DNA from: Leucogyrophana mollusca
Lineage: Eukaryota > Basidiomycota > Agaricomycetes > Boletales
NCBI GenBank assembly: GCA_021014945.1
Contig: MU266498.1
Coordinates: 1-60,283 of the forward strand
Length of the DNA: 60,283 nt
Direction: 5' to 3'
A program made the position numbers and the translations under genes. A model generated the notes under the pieces. The model was not told the DNA's origin. It searched no databases and saw nothing but the letters and a program-made list of their open reading frames with translations. Shown here piece after piece: positions 11,841 through 23,933 of the stretch; position 1 is the stretch's first letter, and the number at the start of each line of letters is the position of its first letter.

Positions 11841-13405
11841 GTCGTTGTGTAACGGAAAGAATGTCGCCGGCGGCCTACAATTGATTTGAGAACTGAGAAA
11901 CTACATCCGGACTCGGAGCACCCTTGTGGAGATCGCACCTGATCACACATCTTCGGTGCCTGACCAGTGCAGTATGCATGTCCCTCTTTACAAAGTCTTA
12001 CAGTCATCCATTCTAAAATAACTTAGCGTTGCTCATTTGTACGCCGAGGATGTACAAAAAGGCCAAATTGAAATCCCAGTCGCCCCATCGATAGCATTGA
12101 GCTTCGAATAGCATATCGTGCTCCAGTTTGTCCGAGGAGGACACTAATTGTCGCACTTTGGTCCTCCGGAAGCCTGTACATCTGTATTGACGCAGTCAGA
12201 GGATGACTTGAACTGCGCACGGCTGCCTGCGACCGAACAGATTCCAATTCACCCTATTCGCTCAGTTACTGGGTGAACGTTTAAAGCTGCATGTGGACTT
12301 GGTCTTGGGGTTGTTCGGATGTGTATGATTGTCCGGAGATGTCATCGAGACGCATACGAGAAGAATTGGAACGCCCGGGCGTCGTGCCTGAATATAACTT
12401 CAACTTCAAGTGTTCAAGAAAATACTCAGGAAGTAAGGTCACTTGTGCGACTTTCACAGAGCATTTGAGGGCCGCCGTGTTACGCTTGCAAATTATAAGT
12501 GGGAGTGGGAGCGAAGCGGGTGGATCCGCCGACATGTGGATTCAGTCACGGTGTTCAGTGGCGGAGAGGTGAAATGGTTTGTGTATCAGCAGGATCGACA
12601 CAAACGGCCGACAACCCGAAGGGAGTGATCGTTGCGAGCCTTCGCGGGACCTGAGAACGACAGTGGGCGTTGACATATGGATTGGTCGCTAAAGGACCAA
12701 CGTAGACGGCCTACCGGGAACGTCGTGGCAAAAAAACTGCTGTGACGTGTTATCGTGAGTTAGACGAAGTGGCCTCGGCAAACCCCAGCTCGAGTGCTGG
12801 GCCGCAAGATCATCGTTGCAATGCCTGAATCTTTCAGGCTGTCCCAGGGATCCAATCAAGCATGGATGAAGTGAGGTCGCTACTAGTTCAGCAGGCGAAA
12901 CTGACCTGAATCGACACCTCCGCAAAAACGCCGGATCGGGTTTGCGGTGATCGCATGCACCTCAACACCCGTGGACTCTCACGCTGGCTGGCTCTAACTT
13001 GGAGCTGCTTGTTTGGAGGCGTCGTCGATAAGCAGGTACGAAGGTTAGTGGCCTCGTATACCCGCCGCCTTTGAGGGCTCGACCACGGCCAGGAATGTCA
13101 GGAAGTCGCCACAAGTCAACGAATTGCTCGAATCAGGCTGGGGGGTAACGCCAGTCACGATTTTGCAGCGTGCCTGCTGATATATGGCAACTGGATCTTC
13201 GATTTTCTCTGATCATCAAGCACGTCCTTTTTATAACGCCTGTCATGATGGCCAGAGTAATAGTGCGAAAATAGTCCCTTTCGAGTTTTTCACCCGTGAG
13301 TACAAACCACGGCCGACTTAGAACACGCGATCCTCATAAGCGTGATCTATCTTCGCTTCACTCCTCATTTCACCGTACTTTCCACTAACGACTCCCGTCG
13401 ACAGC
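11841..13405. other. 1.5-kb divergent intergenic region
   Basis: This lies between the pseudouridine synthase (leftward) and the MFS transporter (rightward), and so should carry both promoters. Open frames at 12023-12247, 12281-12572 and 12689-12925 lack recognisable domains and overlap on opposite strands. I see no gene that I can support. Confidence 0.45.
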
Positions 13406-15558
13406 ATGGCGGAGACCTTGCAGGGCTCCCCGACTCCGGATCACATGAAGGACGTCGACGAACTCAACGATGACGAGTTTTCTGATGCCGAGCAAGCTCT
13501 ACTGGAGGGAACCGTCTGGAGGAAGCTGGATCGATGGGTGCTGCCCGTCTGTACCATGTTCTATTTGCTCTCATTCTTGGTGCGCCTTTTCTTGACTGGC
13601 TCCCTACGAGATCTCTACCAAGGGGCTTCCTAAACTAACTGTGATACTTTTCGACAGGACCGTAGCAATGTCGCCAATGCTCGTGTGGCAGGCATGCAGA
13701 CGGATTTAAAGATGTCCAACTACGAGGTAAATCGATTCGAAAATTGTCAGACTTAAGTGGATGTATGCTGATTCATTTTGGCTTCATTAGTATAGCGTGG
13801 CTTTAACGGTTACCTATGTGTACGCATTATTTCTGTAATCGAGTGACCTTCTCCATTGACAATTACTAGGCCTTACATAGCAGCCGAGTTTCCTTCAAAC
13901 TTGCTTCTCAAGGTACGGTATGCTGCATAGCCGGTAGGCATATGGTTGATTTCGGTTGCTTCCAGTACGTAGGCCCCGACCTGATGCTGCCTGCAATGGT
14001 CACTCTCTGGGGACTCGTCGCCACGTTGCAAGGTAGGCAAATGCATTATCTGCAGAGCCTGAATAAAAGTGTAACTCCTGGTTCAGGGGTCGTTACCAAT
14101 TACTCGGGTCTACTCGCCTGTCGTTTCTTCCTTGGTCTCATGGAAGGTAAGCTACCACCTACTTTGTGCAGTCTCTTTTATGCATGGTGTAATAGGCGGT
14201 CTGTTCCCTGGGCTCGTTTTGTACTTGTCGTTTTTTTATCCTAGGGATAGGTTACAGATCAGGTGAGTTCCCAGCTTTATCATAAATTTTGTGTCTGATA
14301 GGCGCTGGTAGGGTTGCAACTTTCTTCGCTGCGGCTTCGTTATCTGGCGCTTTCTCGGGTCTATTAGCAGCTGCCATCATGGAGATTAACGGTAAAGCAG
14401 GAAAACCTGGCTGGGCTTGGATATTCATCCTTGTGATTAATCTTTTTCGTATGCACTCTGTTGACACGAAACTGACTCACTATCAGGAAGGAATATTTAC
14501 TTTCGTATTTGGATTCATTGCCTTCTTCATTCTCCCCCGCTCGCCAGAGCAGGCCCGCTTTTTCACTCCAACAGAGCGCGCATACGTGCTTTCCAAGCTC
14601 AAGCTTGGTGGCGCCGTGGCCCGCGATGTCGAGAAAGACGGCTTCAGCTGGATAGAAGTAGTGAATGCTTTAAAATCACCACACATCTGGCTGTTGGCTG
14701 TTCCTCTCTTTTTCAACGGTACGTTTTAGGGATTTCTTAATCCGAGCCGTTTTTGAGTGAAAGCCGATGTTCAATAGGAACCACTCTTTTCGGCCTTGCA
14801 TAGTGCGTGCAGTGTCACGTATCTGATGTTTGCGATACTCACATGTGATCCGTGTGACTAGCTTCGAGCCTACCATTGTCGCAGGCCTCGGATACACTGG
14901 TAATCGTGCTCAATTGATGAGCGTGCCTCCGTTTGCAACTGCTTTTGTCTGTACGTGTTCATCTGACTGTCGACTTTATATCGAAGGAGAATCTGACTGA
15001 AGTTCCTTCCAGGTTCGATGATTTCCGCCGTTGTATCCGACAGATACCGTTGTCGTGGCCTGACAACCATTTTCTTTTCTGTACTGTCTCTCATAGGTTT
15101 CGCAATGTTCCTAGGCAAGTAACACGCCTAAAACTTTGCTGGCCCCGTCTGACACTCCAATACTAGGGAGCAAGTCAAGCCACATTCGTTACGGGTCACT
15201 ATTCCTGTCCATAACTGGAGCCTACTGCACGGCGCCGGCGCTGTCGACATGGCTGGCCAATAACAGTGCCCCACACGTCAGACGAGCTACTGCTGTGGCC
15301 ATCGGCTTCATCATGACTAATTCTGGCGGTATCCTCGCGACTTGGCTATTGGGATCCTTGTCGCCAGCCCCAAATTATACGAAAGCGACTGTGACATCTG
15401 TGATCATGTCAGTAGGGATGATTGTGTTCCCCGCCCTTAACCTGGTGTATCTGTCGCGCCAAAACCGCGACAAGTCGGAAAAGAGGCAGGCGATGACCAA
15501 GGAGGAGGAGCCTGCTGGTCTTGGTGACCGTAGCGTGTGGTTCGAGTATAACCTATAG
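13406..15558 (+). CDS. MFS transporter, anion:cation symporter (allantoate/nicotinate permease-like) family
   Basis: Plasma-membrane carrier for small carboxylates or vitamins, with about 12 membrane helices. The start at 13406 gives an acidic N-tail, then TVWRKLDRWVLPVCTMFYLL. After an intron comes DRSNVANARVAGMQTDLKMS, the family signature after helix 1. Further exons read YVGPDLMLPAMVTLWGLVAT, YSGLLACRFFLGLMEG, and GLVLYLSFFYPRDRLQIR spliced to VATFFAAASLSGAFSGLLAA using the downstream acceptor in CTGGTAG. Then follow FILPRSPEQARFFTPTERAY, AGLGYTGNRAQLMSVPPFAT and a C-terminal half ending SVWFEYNL. There are about ten short introns. The substrate cannot be read from sequence. The acyltransferase-like gene lies 600 bp downstream on the same strand; a functional link is only a guess. 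Confidence 0.9.
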
Positions 15559-16165
15559 ACCTGACCAGCTGTTTGTCATAGTAGTCGAAAAGTGGGACTG
15601 TACCTGTAAACCACGTAATATTACCCTTCATGTAAAGCACGCTGACGACCTCAAGCAGACACTACTAGTCTCCAGTAGCTGACCTTACGAACATATGACA
15701 GTCGATATGTTTCAATATAAGCGAACACTTGCGTCCTTCTATCACGACCACGAATTATTCGCGTAGGGAATTACTTTGGTTGGCACCACTTGTCAACATG
15801 ACATTGACAACTGACGTCTGAAACTTTCTCAGTGTCCACCAGTGCCCACCGTACCAATTTTCCAGAAGTCCTCCGTTGCCGAGCGTTTGAATTTTCAAGC
15901 AATACCCGCGTGCACTTTGGCACCTCAAGTCAGCCGATGGGAGGCCACGGACAAGAATAAGTTGTGCTTACAGTGTGTGCTTACTCCGTTCCATGACCTC
16001 GGCTTGAGGATAAAAGTGCATCCGTTTGCCCAGTACGGCGATGGTCCACATGAACAGATCAACTTCTGTTACGAGGTCGGCCCTGGCCCACTTTCTGCAG
16101 CGCTAGCACACTCGATCATTAGCTGGCAGAACGATCCCAGCTTCACAACAATCGGTCGTGTGTAG
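15559..16165. other. Spacer containing an upstream open frame
   Basis: The frame 15842-16165 (107 codons) ends with TAG at 16163-16165, directly followed by the ATG of the next gene at 16166 in the same frame. The peptide (MPTVPIFQKSSVAERLNFQA...) has no recognisable domain. It is most likely a chance or upstream reading frame. Confidence 0.35.
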
Positions 16166-18019
16166 ATGGCTGGTTGGTCCAAGCTTGACTCGACTCCTGG
16201 CCGTCGCGTGTATTCGCGACCGTTGGGGGTTACAGAAGTTGGCTTTTTCTGGGACAGCATCTTCAGCGGTACTGCCGATTGCATCGTGCACCTTCAGCTA
16301 CGTGTCCCGCGGGAGGAGGACTACACTATCTACTCCGACCAGAGCATCACCAGAGCATGGACCTCCCTCAAACAGCGCTTTCCACTGCTCGTGTCCCAAA
16401 TACAAACCCATTCCTCAGGGGCGATAGAGTTTTTGGTCCGCGAAGAGCGACTCTCAAGCGCAGTTCCATCCCAGCTGACGTTCAAAGACGTGGCATCGTC
16501 TAAAGAGGCAGAACAGCTCGTACTCGACCTATTGGATGGACCACGACCATTGTCTGATGATTTACTTGCCCGTGTCTACGTCCTTCGACGAACTGATCGC
16601 AAAGACATTTTCCATGTTATGTTCATGTTGGCTCATTGCATCACAGACGGCTCGTCGAACAGTACAATACAAAGAACTTTCCTCGACACCTTATCATCCC
16701 GTTCGGAGGAACCCATCCCGCCGCTGGAAGACAGATTGACTATGGTCATCTCCTCGGAAGAGCGAGTGCCCACCACACAGCTCCGTGCTCCCCTGAGGAG
16801 ATGGAGAAAGGCAATCGGATTTGCCATATACACGGTGCGAATGGCAAGAATTCAGGTGAGCATTCGAATTGGCAACATCCCGGTACACAAACAGTGGCTA
16901 ATTCGAATTTCTTGCAGGGTGGACAGACACTTCCAAGAAAGTTCACCGCGTCAACTTTCCGCTCGCCCGGGCGCTCGCGTGTCCTTGTTTCCACCCTCAC
17001 CCCAGAGCAAACCATCACCGTTCTGGCAAATTGTCGCCTGAATGGTGTCACCCTTGGTAACGCAACGCTGGCCCTCAGTCAAGTAGCCATGTCTCGCGTC
17101 TTGTACAGGCGTTTCCTGCGCGGAGACATCAGTGCCAGCGAATGGGAGCACCGAAAGAAGCAGCCTATGCATTCAGGGGGGCCCTTGAACCTCAGACCAT
17201 TCCTTGACCAGCAATGGTATAATCGAGGCGGTGGAGGCGACGTTTTCTTGGCCATCAGTTTCTACTTCTATACATTACCGTTTATGTCGGTGGGGATGAC
17301 CGACCACCAAGATCCACGCAGTTTAGACCTCGTCGATGGGGCGCCCTCGTTTGGGGCACTCCTTTCTTTCAAGCGCTTCTTGCTGCGGTCGCGTTTAGTG
17401 GCAAGACAAGCGCAACGATTTATGAGACACCCCCTATTCCTGGAAATTGCCCTATCAGCCCACAGCGCGCGAATTGAACGAACCAAAATGGTTGCTCTGG
17501 AGTGGAAGCGCAGGGCTGAAAGTGGACAAACCGGTGACTCGGACGAGAATATCCCTCCTCTTCAGCAGGAGGGCTCAGTTTTTGGGCATGGAGGGTCCAG
17601 CATTGGGAATGTAAGGCGACTGTTCCCACCCTACGTTGCAATAAGACTAAGCCATATATCAGGTGGACGCCATTATCCCTCTAGAATACCCTGTGCCTGC
17701 CAGTCACCCGCTTTCACCGCTGTCGGGCACTTCCCACCCCTCTAAAGCGGGGTATCTCCCCCGCGGGTCCAGTCGTCATGTTGATGGCCAGCCGCGGCTG
17801 TTGCTGGAATATTCAAGGACACATCTCCAATGCCGGCCCGCTGAGCTATACTTGGGGACATCAACGTCGCGCAAGCAGTTGCACTCAAGTGTGTTCTTTG
17901 ACGCGAACGTTTACGATCCTGCCGTTGTGCAGGAATGGCTGGACGAGGTTAGCAATGCAACCTTGTGGTATCTCGGTCAACCACATCCAGAGGGGGGACG
18001 ATCTGGGGCGAAACTATAG
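16166..18019 (+). CDS. CoA-dependent acyltransferase-like protein (condensation/alcohol acetyltransferase fold)
   Basis: Predicted transferase of the chloramphenicol-acetyltransferase-like superfamily (BAHD, condensation and alcohol acetyltransferase types). The ATG at 16166 starts MAGWSKLDSTPGRRVYSRPL, with GVTEVGFFWDSIFSGTADCI typical of the N-terminal strand. The catalytic motif HxxxDG is present as MLAHCITDGSSNS (about 16625-16665). Introns remove about 16854-16918 (GTGAGC to TTGCAG) and about 17609-17661. The middle exon carries LNGVTLGNATLALSQVAMSR, equivalent to the G(V/I)T(L/V)N/GxxL helix, and the last exon ends HPEGGRSGAKL. About 575 residues. Substrate unknown. It lies 24 kb from the siderophore genes and is not of the GNAT fold used for hydroxyornithine acylation, so I do not assign it to that pathway. 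Confidence 0.8.
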
Positions 18020-18094
18020 TCAACACGAACAGCAGATACGGAAGTAGCGTACATCGAAAGCGATACAACAACGGAGGAATGTTAGATATCTATG

Positions 18095-21000
18095 TCACGT
18101 ATTTCTGCTGACCCACGATCCTCCACATATACAATGTGCACTCCACTTCCTTTCCCAAGATCTCCACTTGATGGAGATGTGACCAGCAACACCTATCTCA
18201 CTCCCAATTTCTGATCGGGAGCCGCAGCGCACGCAAGAAAGACCTGGTCCACGCTTGAGCAGCAAACCTCTGGTTATAACATCCTTTTCCTGTTTTTTCC
18301 CTGACTGCTCGCTTGTCGACAGACTCGCGAATCCGTCTATAAGGTCCGACGGTTTGATGAAGAGGCGTGGCTTGTCAACGATGGAGGAAGATGTCAAGGT
18401 TTGGACTATCTTTCGGAGTGGTGCATACATTGACGGAACAGGGTGACACCGTGCAAGAGCCACTCGGACGTCGTCAGCTGTTCGCTGGTTTAGTAACATT
18501 TTAACGTTCACAATCGATCAACATACACGGAATATGTTTCAGTTCGGTGATCGTCCCCTTGAGTGCGGATTCCAGTGCACCGACATTCAGGCCAGAGCAA
18601 CTGACGAGATCAAGCAGAACGTCCCTGGCAATATGAGAACTTTCTCCTTTGGCCGTTAGTGAGCCTAGGAATTTGTGGAAACGGTTCACGTGAGACACTA
18701 CGTCGCACAAGTTCGACGAGGCGAAGGGGTGAACAAGATGAAGTAGGATTGGTGTGTCAAAGGAAGGAAGGAAGGATGCGCGAGAGGATGTCACTATGAA
18801 CAAGAGTTAAGCTAGTTCACGCCGGATGGTATCAAGGCATGCACTCACTATCTCGCGAGAAGACATCGACATCGACAGGTTCTGTTTTGGGCTTCGGCTC
18901 CGTATCGGTGATATCGATGAGAGCGACGCATTCCTTTAACAGGTTCTCCAGAAAGCTGATCACCCAGCCAGACAGGCTGACGAGCTGCCACACCGCATCT
19001 GAAATCATACTTGGATTCAAGTCCCAATATCACAAAGGTATGTTTCTAGACTTACCAAGATCGTACCCGTCATCGTCTCGACATTCTTCAAACGCCCTCA
19101 TGTATGCGGCGATGGAGCACATATCATGGGCGTTCTGCCACAGGGCGGTGAAGTGACGTTGGTCATCTTCATCTTCGGTTTGCCGTGCTTTCGTCCTAAC
19201 CCAGATGGATAAGGAACGATGAAGTTGGAAATGGCAGTCTTACCTATATATTTCGACAACGGCGCCCAGTGCCTCAGGCATCCTTGAGGCAATCGAGGAG
19301 TAGCTTCGTGCATTCGCTTCTAACAGCAAGATAGCACCACGGAGCGTGTCTACAAGTAGATCGGTCGAGCTAGACCGGAGCGACAGGACATGCGAGATGT
19401 CTGCTATCGACTTTCTCGATAACAAAGCTGACACAAGTGGTAGGGCAAATGGCGACCTTTGTAGTATCAAATCTGGAGCCATATAAGACAAGTCGTGGGC
19501 GCGGGATAACTATGTTTCCAACCTTTTGTGTCTATTGCAACTCGAATTCTTGGAAGGACATGGATGGTAGTCCTTACTGCTGACACCGCACACACCAGGG
19601 CCCTGTTGGGAGAGACAGAGATACTCAAAGGCCCTTGATAACGAGTGAGCAATGAGCCTTCAAAAATCGATTAATAGCTCACAGTGCGTGCCAGCAGATT
19701 CCACGGGCGACATTATCACCGAATCCTCCCAGTCCGGGTCCGTGGATAGATCCGACCTGAAGGCACACAATCAGTTACAGGTCCCCACAACTCAGTCAGG
19801 ATACGTTTACAGCTGTAATACAACAAGATTTCCTACAGGGACCTCTTTACGATCCCGAGCATTGCGAGGAACAATGCCCACAGTATCGACGAGCGCGGCG
19901 ATGACGCACGCCTTTCTTGAGATGGATGGCGCTACGCAGGGTACAGAAAACGTTAGAACACGCGGAGAGAACGAGCGATTGGCAATTTGGCGAGCTAGCT
20001 GGGATCTAAGGTCAGTGAAGCGCGTAGTGTGCATCAGATAACTTCTTACCCAAGCTGGCTTTCCAGGAGTAGGGGGTAAATTTCTTGCGAGCGTGAAGAC
20101 TGTCATTTCGGACTTGGGAGGTGCGCTGTCTTCAGAGAGCAGAGATTGATATCATGCCACATCCCTATTCGCCCAGTTGTAAGAAGAGAACGTACAGTCT
20201 TCAAAGTCAAGAAACGTCGCGACGAGATATGTTGATGCAAGTTCTGGGGGATGGTTTCGAGGAGCTTGCTTATCCTTTCTCGGTGATGAGGTTGGGTCAC
20301 TCCTGAATGGCGTGCAGACGAACAGGAGATTGGTCAACTTAGCCTGCGTGTGGTGAAGTGGTGGAAGTGGATTGCTTATCAAACCTGATTGAGAACCGAA
20401 CGAGTTTATGAGTCAAGAGCGAGGTATTGGTGGATGGACGTGCACACTCATGATCATCCCGTCAAATCTTAGTTTGACTTCGCAAAGGTCAATGGTAGAC
20501 TCCTCTCCCCAGGCGTCCCAATCAATAGATGCTGGTGAGTCGTCGGTCGATGTGGGTGATTGGGACGCGCCTTGAGGGACTACCGGCTCGAGTGAGTTGT
20601 CTAAAGCATGCTTCATAGCATCTGAGGGATAACGCTGAGACCTCATAGCAATCAGAATGGAAGATTCTGTTGTGTACCCCCTTAGCACATGTACGCGATA
20701 GTGTTATTATTTCCTACTCACCGCTGTATATGAAGCCTATGGAAGCCCTGATACACTGCCTGGATGTTTTAGCGCCGCCAGGCATTTCTTGCGCGGGGTG
20801 AGCTGGATTTTCACTTGCGAAATATGGTTGCGTCAAGGAGCAAGTCATAACTCTAAGCGATGGAGAGTATGTCCGTAGATAACAGACATTTAGTTGGTGT
20901 GCCTGTGTAACCAGTAGCAATGTGGGATTCGTTACTGGAGTTAGAGGCCCGCAGTGAGGCAAGCGGCTCGTGGAGCCATCCGGAGAGGTTACCCACTGCA

Positions 21001-21546
21001 TAAAACTAAGCCAACGTGCAAGGACGCAGATGCCGAGGAGTCGTCGTCTCACCTCACGTTCCGCTCCGGCCCAAGCAGCTGCAACCACGCCAGCGCCTCT
21101 GGGAAAGGTCCAAAACTCTTTGACGGACCAACTGTCGATATGGAAGCCTCTATTCCAAAGACAGCCAATGCCGTCAGTTTCACGACCAGGAAAATAGGCA
21201 AACAGCCAATGATCATTCGGCGACACGCTTATTACTGTCGGGGGCTCGTAGGATGCAGGGGTAGAGTGTACTGGAGCGGGCGAGGGTATGGAAAACTGTT
21301 TGGAAGACGGCAAAAGTCGCGCTACGACCAAGGGTTGGGTAAAATGGGCCACGAAAATGACAGAAGATGTGGTCCACGCTACGGGTCTGTGTAGGCTCTG
21401 AGTTAGCAAGTTACACCGAAGATAATTGGTGAAATGTACCGCTGGATATGTTCTACGAGCGGATGGAAATCCCACCAATTCGACTGCCACCTTCCATCTT
21501 CTTTGGATTTCCCTTTCGTAGGGGACGTCTTGACATCGCTGAGCAT
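18095..21546 (-). CDS. Mediator complex subunit 16 (Sin4-like)
   Basis: Tail-module subunit of Mediator, linking gene-specific activators to RNA polymerase II. The start at 21546 reads MLSDVKTSPTKGKSKEDG then WQSNWWDFHPLVEHIQR. An intron using the acceptor CCTACACAG joins it to PVAWTTSSVIFVAHFTQPLV. The N-terminal half is WD40-like, with VISVSPNDHWLFAYFPG and GIGCLWNRGFHIDSWSVKEF. The C-terminal half is helical, including AGVVAAAWAGAEREVRRRLL, LPEALGAVVEIYR-type segments and LASSNLCDVVSHVNRFHKFL. It ends with the conserved zinc-binding-like tail of Med16, LSCVRCGSRSE...WERKWSAHCICGGSWV, and a stop at 18095. Length (roughly 900-1000 aa after splicing) fits the family. It converges with the acyltransferase gene, with a 75-bp gap. 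Confidence 0.85.
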
Positions 21547-21717
21547 GTTCAGCCCGAGCGTTGCTATAAAATATACACCGTCACCGCCAAATGACCGCTA
21601 TGAACGTTTTAGTCCTTTCCCCTTGCTCACGTAATCAGATATTGAATATTACCACTGCCACAGACCAGACGCTATCAACGCTCGTCCATCCCGATCTATT
21701 AGTTTAAATAAGGGGAA

Positions 21718-22246
21718 ATGCTGAACTCTCGACAGACATCCGGGGAACTGGCCGGGATACACACCGCGCTCGTTATCCAGTCCTTCGCAGACCGTATACT
21801 CGTCCTGATCACACAAATGGGCAAGGTCGGCAATCTTGTGCGTTCCATCACCCTTCTGACATTCCTTTTGGCTACTAACATCGCTTGTCAAGATCCAAGC
21901 ATCGATACCCTCTACAACACCCCTGATTTCCGCCGCATCATCTGAGTCTGGGTCTGAAGCCGATCTCCTCCCACCGCCGCCCCCAGCTATCCAGCTGACG
22001 CCTCTTCTCGGGAACGCTCCGTCTGAACATATGCAAACCTTACATTCACTCTATGCAGCCCAAGCAGCCACTCTCATCTGGATAGCTGAGTCAGAGAAAT
22101 ACCTGGGGAGCGATCGGCGCAGCGTCATCGTTGGTATCGCGCTTCGAAAGTCGGAGGGTGAGTCCAGCGGGGGTCTCAGCGAACACGATAGAATTGTCTT
22201 CCGTGGCGTGATGGATCTGCTTCAGAGCGCGCTTGCACAGGAATGA
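21718..22246 (+). CDS. Proteasome assembly chaperone 3 (PSMG3/PAC3-like)
   Basis: Small chaperone that pairs with PAC4 (yeast Poc3-Poc4) to help build the proteasome alpha ring. Exon 1 (21718-21837) encodes MLNSRQTSGELAGIHTALVI then QSFADRILVLITQMGKVGNL, matching the family pattern f.dRilvlvTQ.GK.G.LV. A 55-nt intron (21838-21892, GTGCGT to TCAAG) joins in frame to IQASIPSTTPLISAASSESG. The second half gives QTLHSLYAAQAATLIWIAES then GSDRRSVIVGIALRKSEG, and ends LLQSALAQE at 22246. The total is 157 aa; the human protein is 122 aa. It is divergent from Med16, with only 171 bp between the ATGs. The family call rests on these short motifs and the size. Confidence 0.72.
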
Positions 22247-23387
22247 ACTCGGTGCGGGAGCCCACACCATACTGGCACATAAACTTCTACTGAAAGCTTA
22301 TGCTGTAGTCTTTTTTGTTTCACCGAGTACCACCCCGCCACAACGAGTCCTTGGCTCTAGAAAGCATGAGCTCAAACCGCGAATGGAAGGACGCGAGTCG
22401 TGATTCCAGCAGTTGGCAGTGGTTGCACTTGAGTTTGGAGTAACTGCATTTGCCGACACGAGAGAAAGGCTGGCATAGCACACCAGATACTCGATTGCGT
22501 GTACGTCCTAGTAGCGAGCCGCAGGTACTATTTTGAGTCGCGTACATGGGTGTCTTGAATGGAAACGTGATGAAGCCCCGTCATTTGGGGGGGTTATTTC
22601 GTTTTCAGTCAGTTTTGTCACACTTTCGGGCATACTCGTGTCAAATCACAATTATTATAATTATCATGTAGTAAAGAGACAGCTCTACTTTAGTAGCATT
22701 AGCCTTTATTGGGATGTAATTGAGGTTAGGGTTAGGGCAAATAAAGGGCAAAAAAGAAGGCCTGCCCAGCCAGAGTGGCCGTGGCAGGACAGGAAAATAT
22801 TGAGACGGTGCATGAGCCGGAGCCCATACAAACCGCGATTACCCTCTGTATGGACAGGGTCGCCGTGCTATGGAAGGTCCCCGCGGCCCACAAACCCAGG
22901 TACATGAAGGAGCTTGTGCCATCAAGGTAAGTATGAGGTGTTCAGATGGTTGGGCCCTTGCTTATATACCCTCACCGTGTGCGCACGGACCAGCACTCGG
23001 CTATCACCAACTGACACCTGTTACAGAGCCCAAAAAGGATGGCGGCTCACCTTCAAGACGTTGGTGGTAGGGTCATGGGTACTCTGACGCAGGGTGATCC
23101 ATTAATCTATTCTACTTATTACCCCTACATTGCTCACGTTCGACTCTACTTGTTGGTGGATCTATGTAGCCGAAATAAACCCCATGAATGGTAGTGTGTT
23201 GCTCGTCGTCCGTTGTGAAGACACCGCCGCAAGCAGCAACAGTGAGGTTTCCGCTATCGCTACTACCGTCGGACTTGTGAAATTCAAGTTCAACAATGAG
23301 ATGATCGAGATCATTGGCGTCCTCGCGCACCAACTACTCGATGTGAGTGATGGGGTAAGAATGTGCATGAGACGACATACCATCATA
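22247..23387. other. 1.1-kb convergent intergenic region
   Basis: Presumed 3' ends of the PSMG3-like and NCE101 genes, which converge. The open frame 23130-23618 (+) overlaps NCE101 in antisense and has no family features. At 22726-22737 there are two exact TTAGGG units. Nothing else is supported. Confidence 0.45.
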
Positions 23388-23685
23388 TTATTTGGTGGTG
23401 TCGGTGTCGCGGCTGCTCTGGAACAATGCCTGCTCGTGTTTTTCGAGCGCGTCGAGCCTCTCATCTCTCGCAGTCTTCCACTTGAGCCATTTCCACCGAA
23501 CCAGGGCTGTCAGTTGCTGGTCGGGCGGAAAGGCTGTTCGTGGATTGGTTTCATACAGATAGTAAGCAAATACGCCTGTGAACACTCCCAGCAAAGGGTC
23601 GAAGCCACTAACGCATAGTCAGTGTGTGGATCAACTTTTAATTAACTAAGGCAGCAGACCGAGACAATAGGACTGGAGGCGCCAT
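23388..23685 (-). CDS. NCE101: NCE101 family small membrane protein (non-classical export protein 1)
   Basis: A short one-helix protein, easily missed because exon 1 is only 26 nt. Exon 1 (23660-23685) encodes MAPPVLLS plus two bases. A 52-nt intron (23608-23659, GTCTGC to GTTAG) joins it to exon 2 (23388-23607), giving SRGFDPLLGVFTGVFAYYLY then ETNPRTAFPPDQQLTALVRW and a charged C-terminal helix. Yeast Nce101 (53 aa) has the same plan: a short N-terminal ...LL(G/S).F/GFDPLL segment, one membrane helix, and a basic Trp-containing tail. Here 81 aa. In yeast it was linked to leaderless protein export; its biochemical role is unknown. The start shares a 248-bp divergent promoter region with NAA25. 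Confidence 0.82.
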
Positions 23686-23933
23686 GCGTTCTGCTGCGAC
23701 GCGTCGATACCAGAATCCTTGTGCGATCGGGTATGTAACAGAAAGTCAGAAAGAGAGTGGGCCACCGGCAAGCGGCATTTCGGCGTGCAGCGGGACGGCT
23801 TCGGACGTAACTGCCAGCTTGCATAAAAATTGAGAGTGCCGCACTCAACCCGACCACGAAACAACTTGAGGTCATTCTTTCGTTGGTGCACCACCTTATC
23901 CTCGGTTTTCATTTGCTTTAGTTTGTCTGCCAT
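23686..23933. promoter_or_regulatory. Bidirectional promoter region, NCE101 / NAA25
   Basis: There are only 248 bp between the ATG of NCE101 (23685, leftward) and that of NAA25 (23934, rightward), so both promoters must sit here or overlap. I see no obvious TATA box for either direction. Confidence 0.5.

Noticed and set aside
16166..18019. Acyltransferase-like gene as part of the siderophore pathway
   Set aside because: It is 24 kb away with housekeeping genes between, and it has the HxxxDG fold and not the GNAT fold used for hydroxyornithine acylation.
22726..22737. TTAGGGTTAGGG, telomere-like repeat
   Set aside because: Only two units inside an intergenic region; this can arise by chance and there is no degenerate array around it.
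23130..23618. 162-codon plus-strand open frame
   Set aside because: It runs antisense to NCE101, whose minus-strand model matches a known family. No domain is visible in the plus frame.
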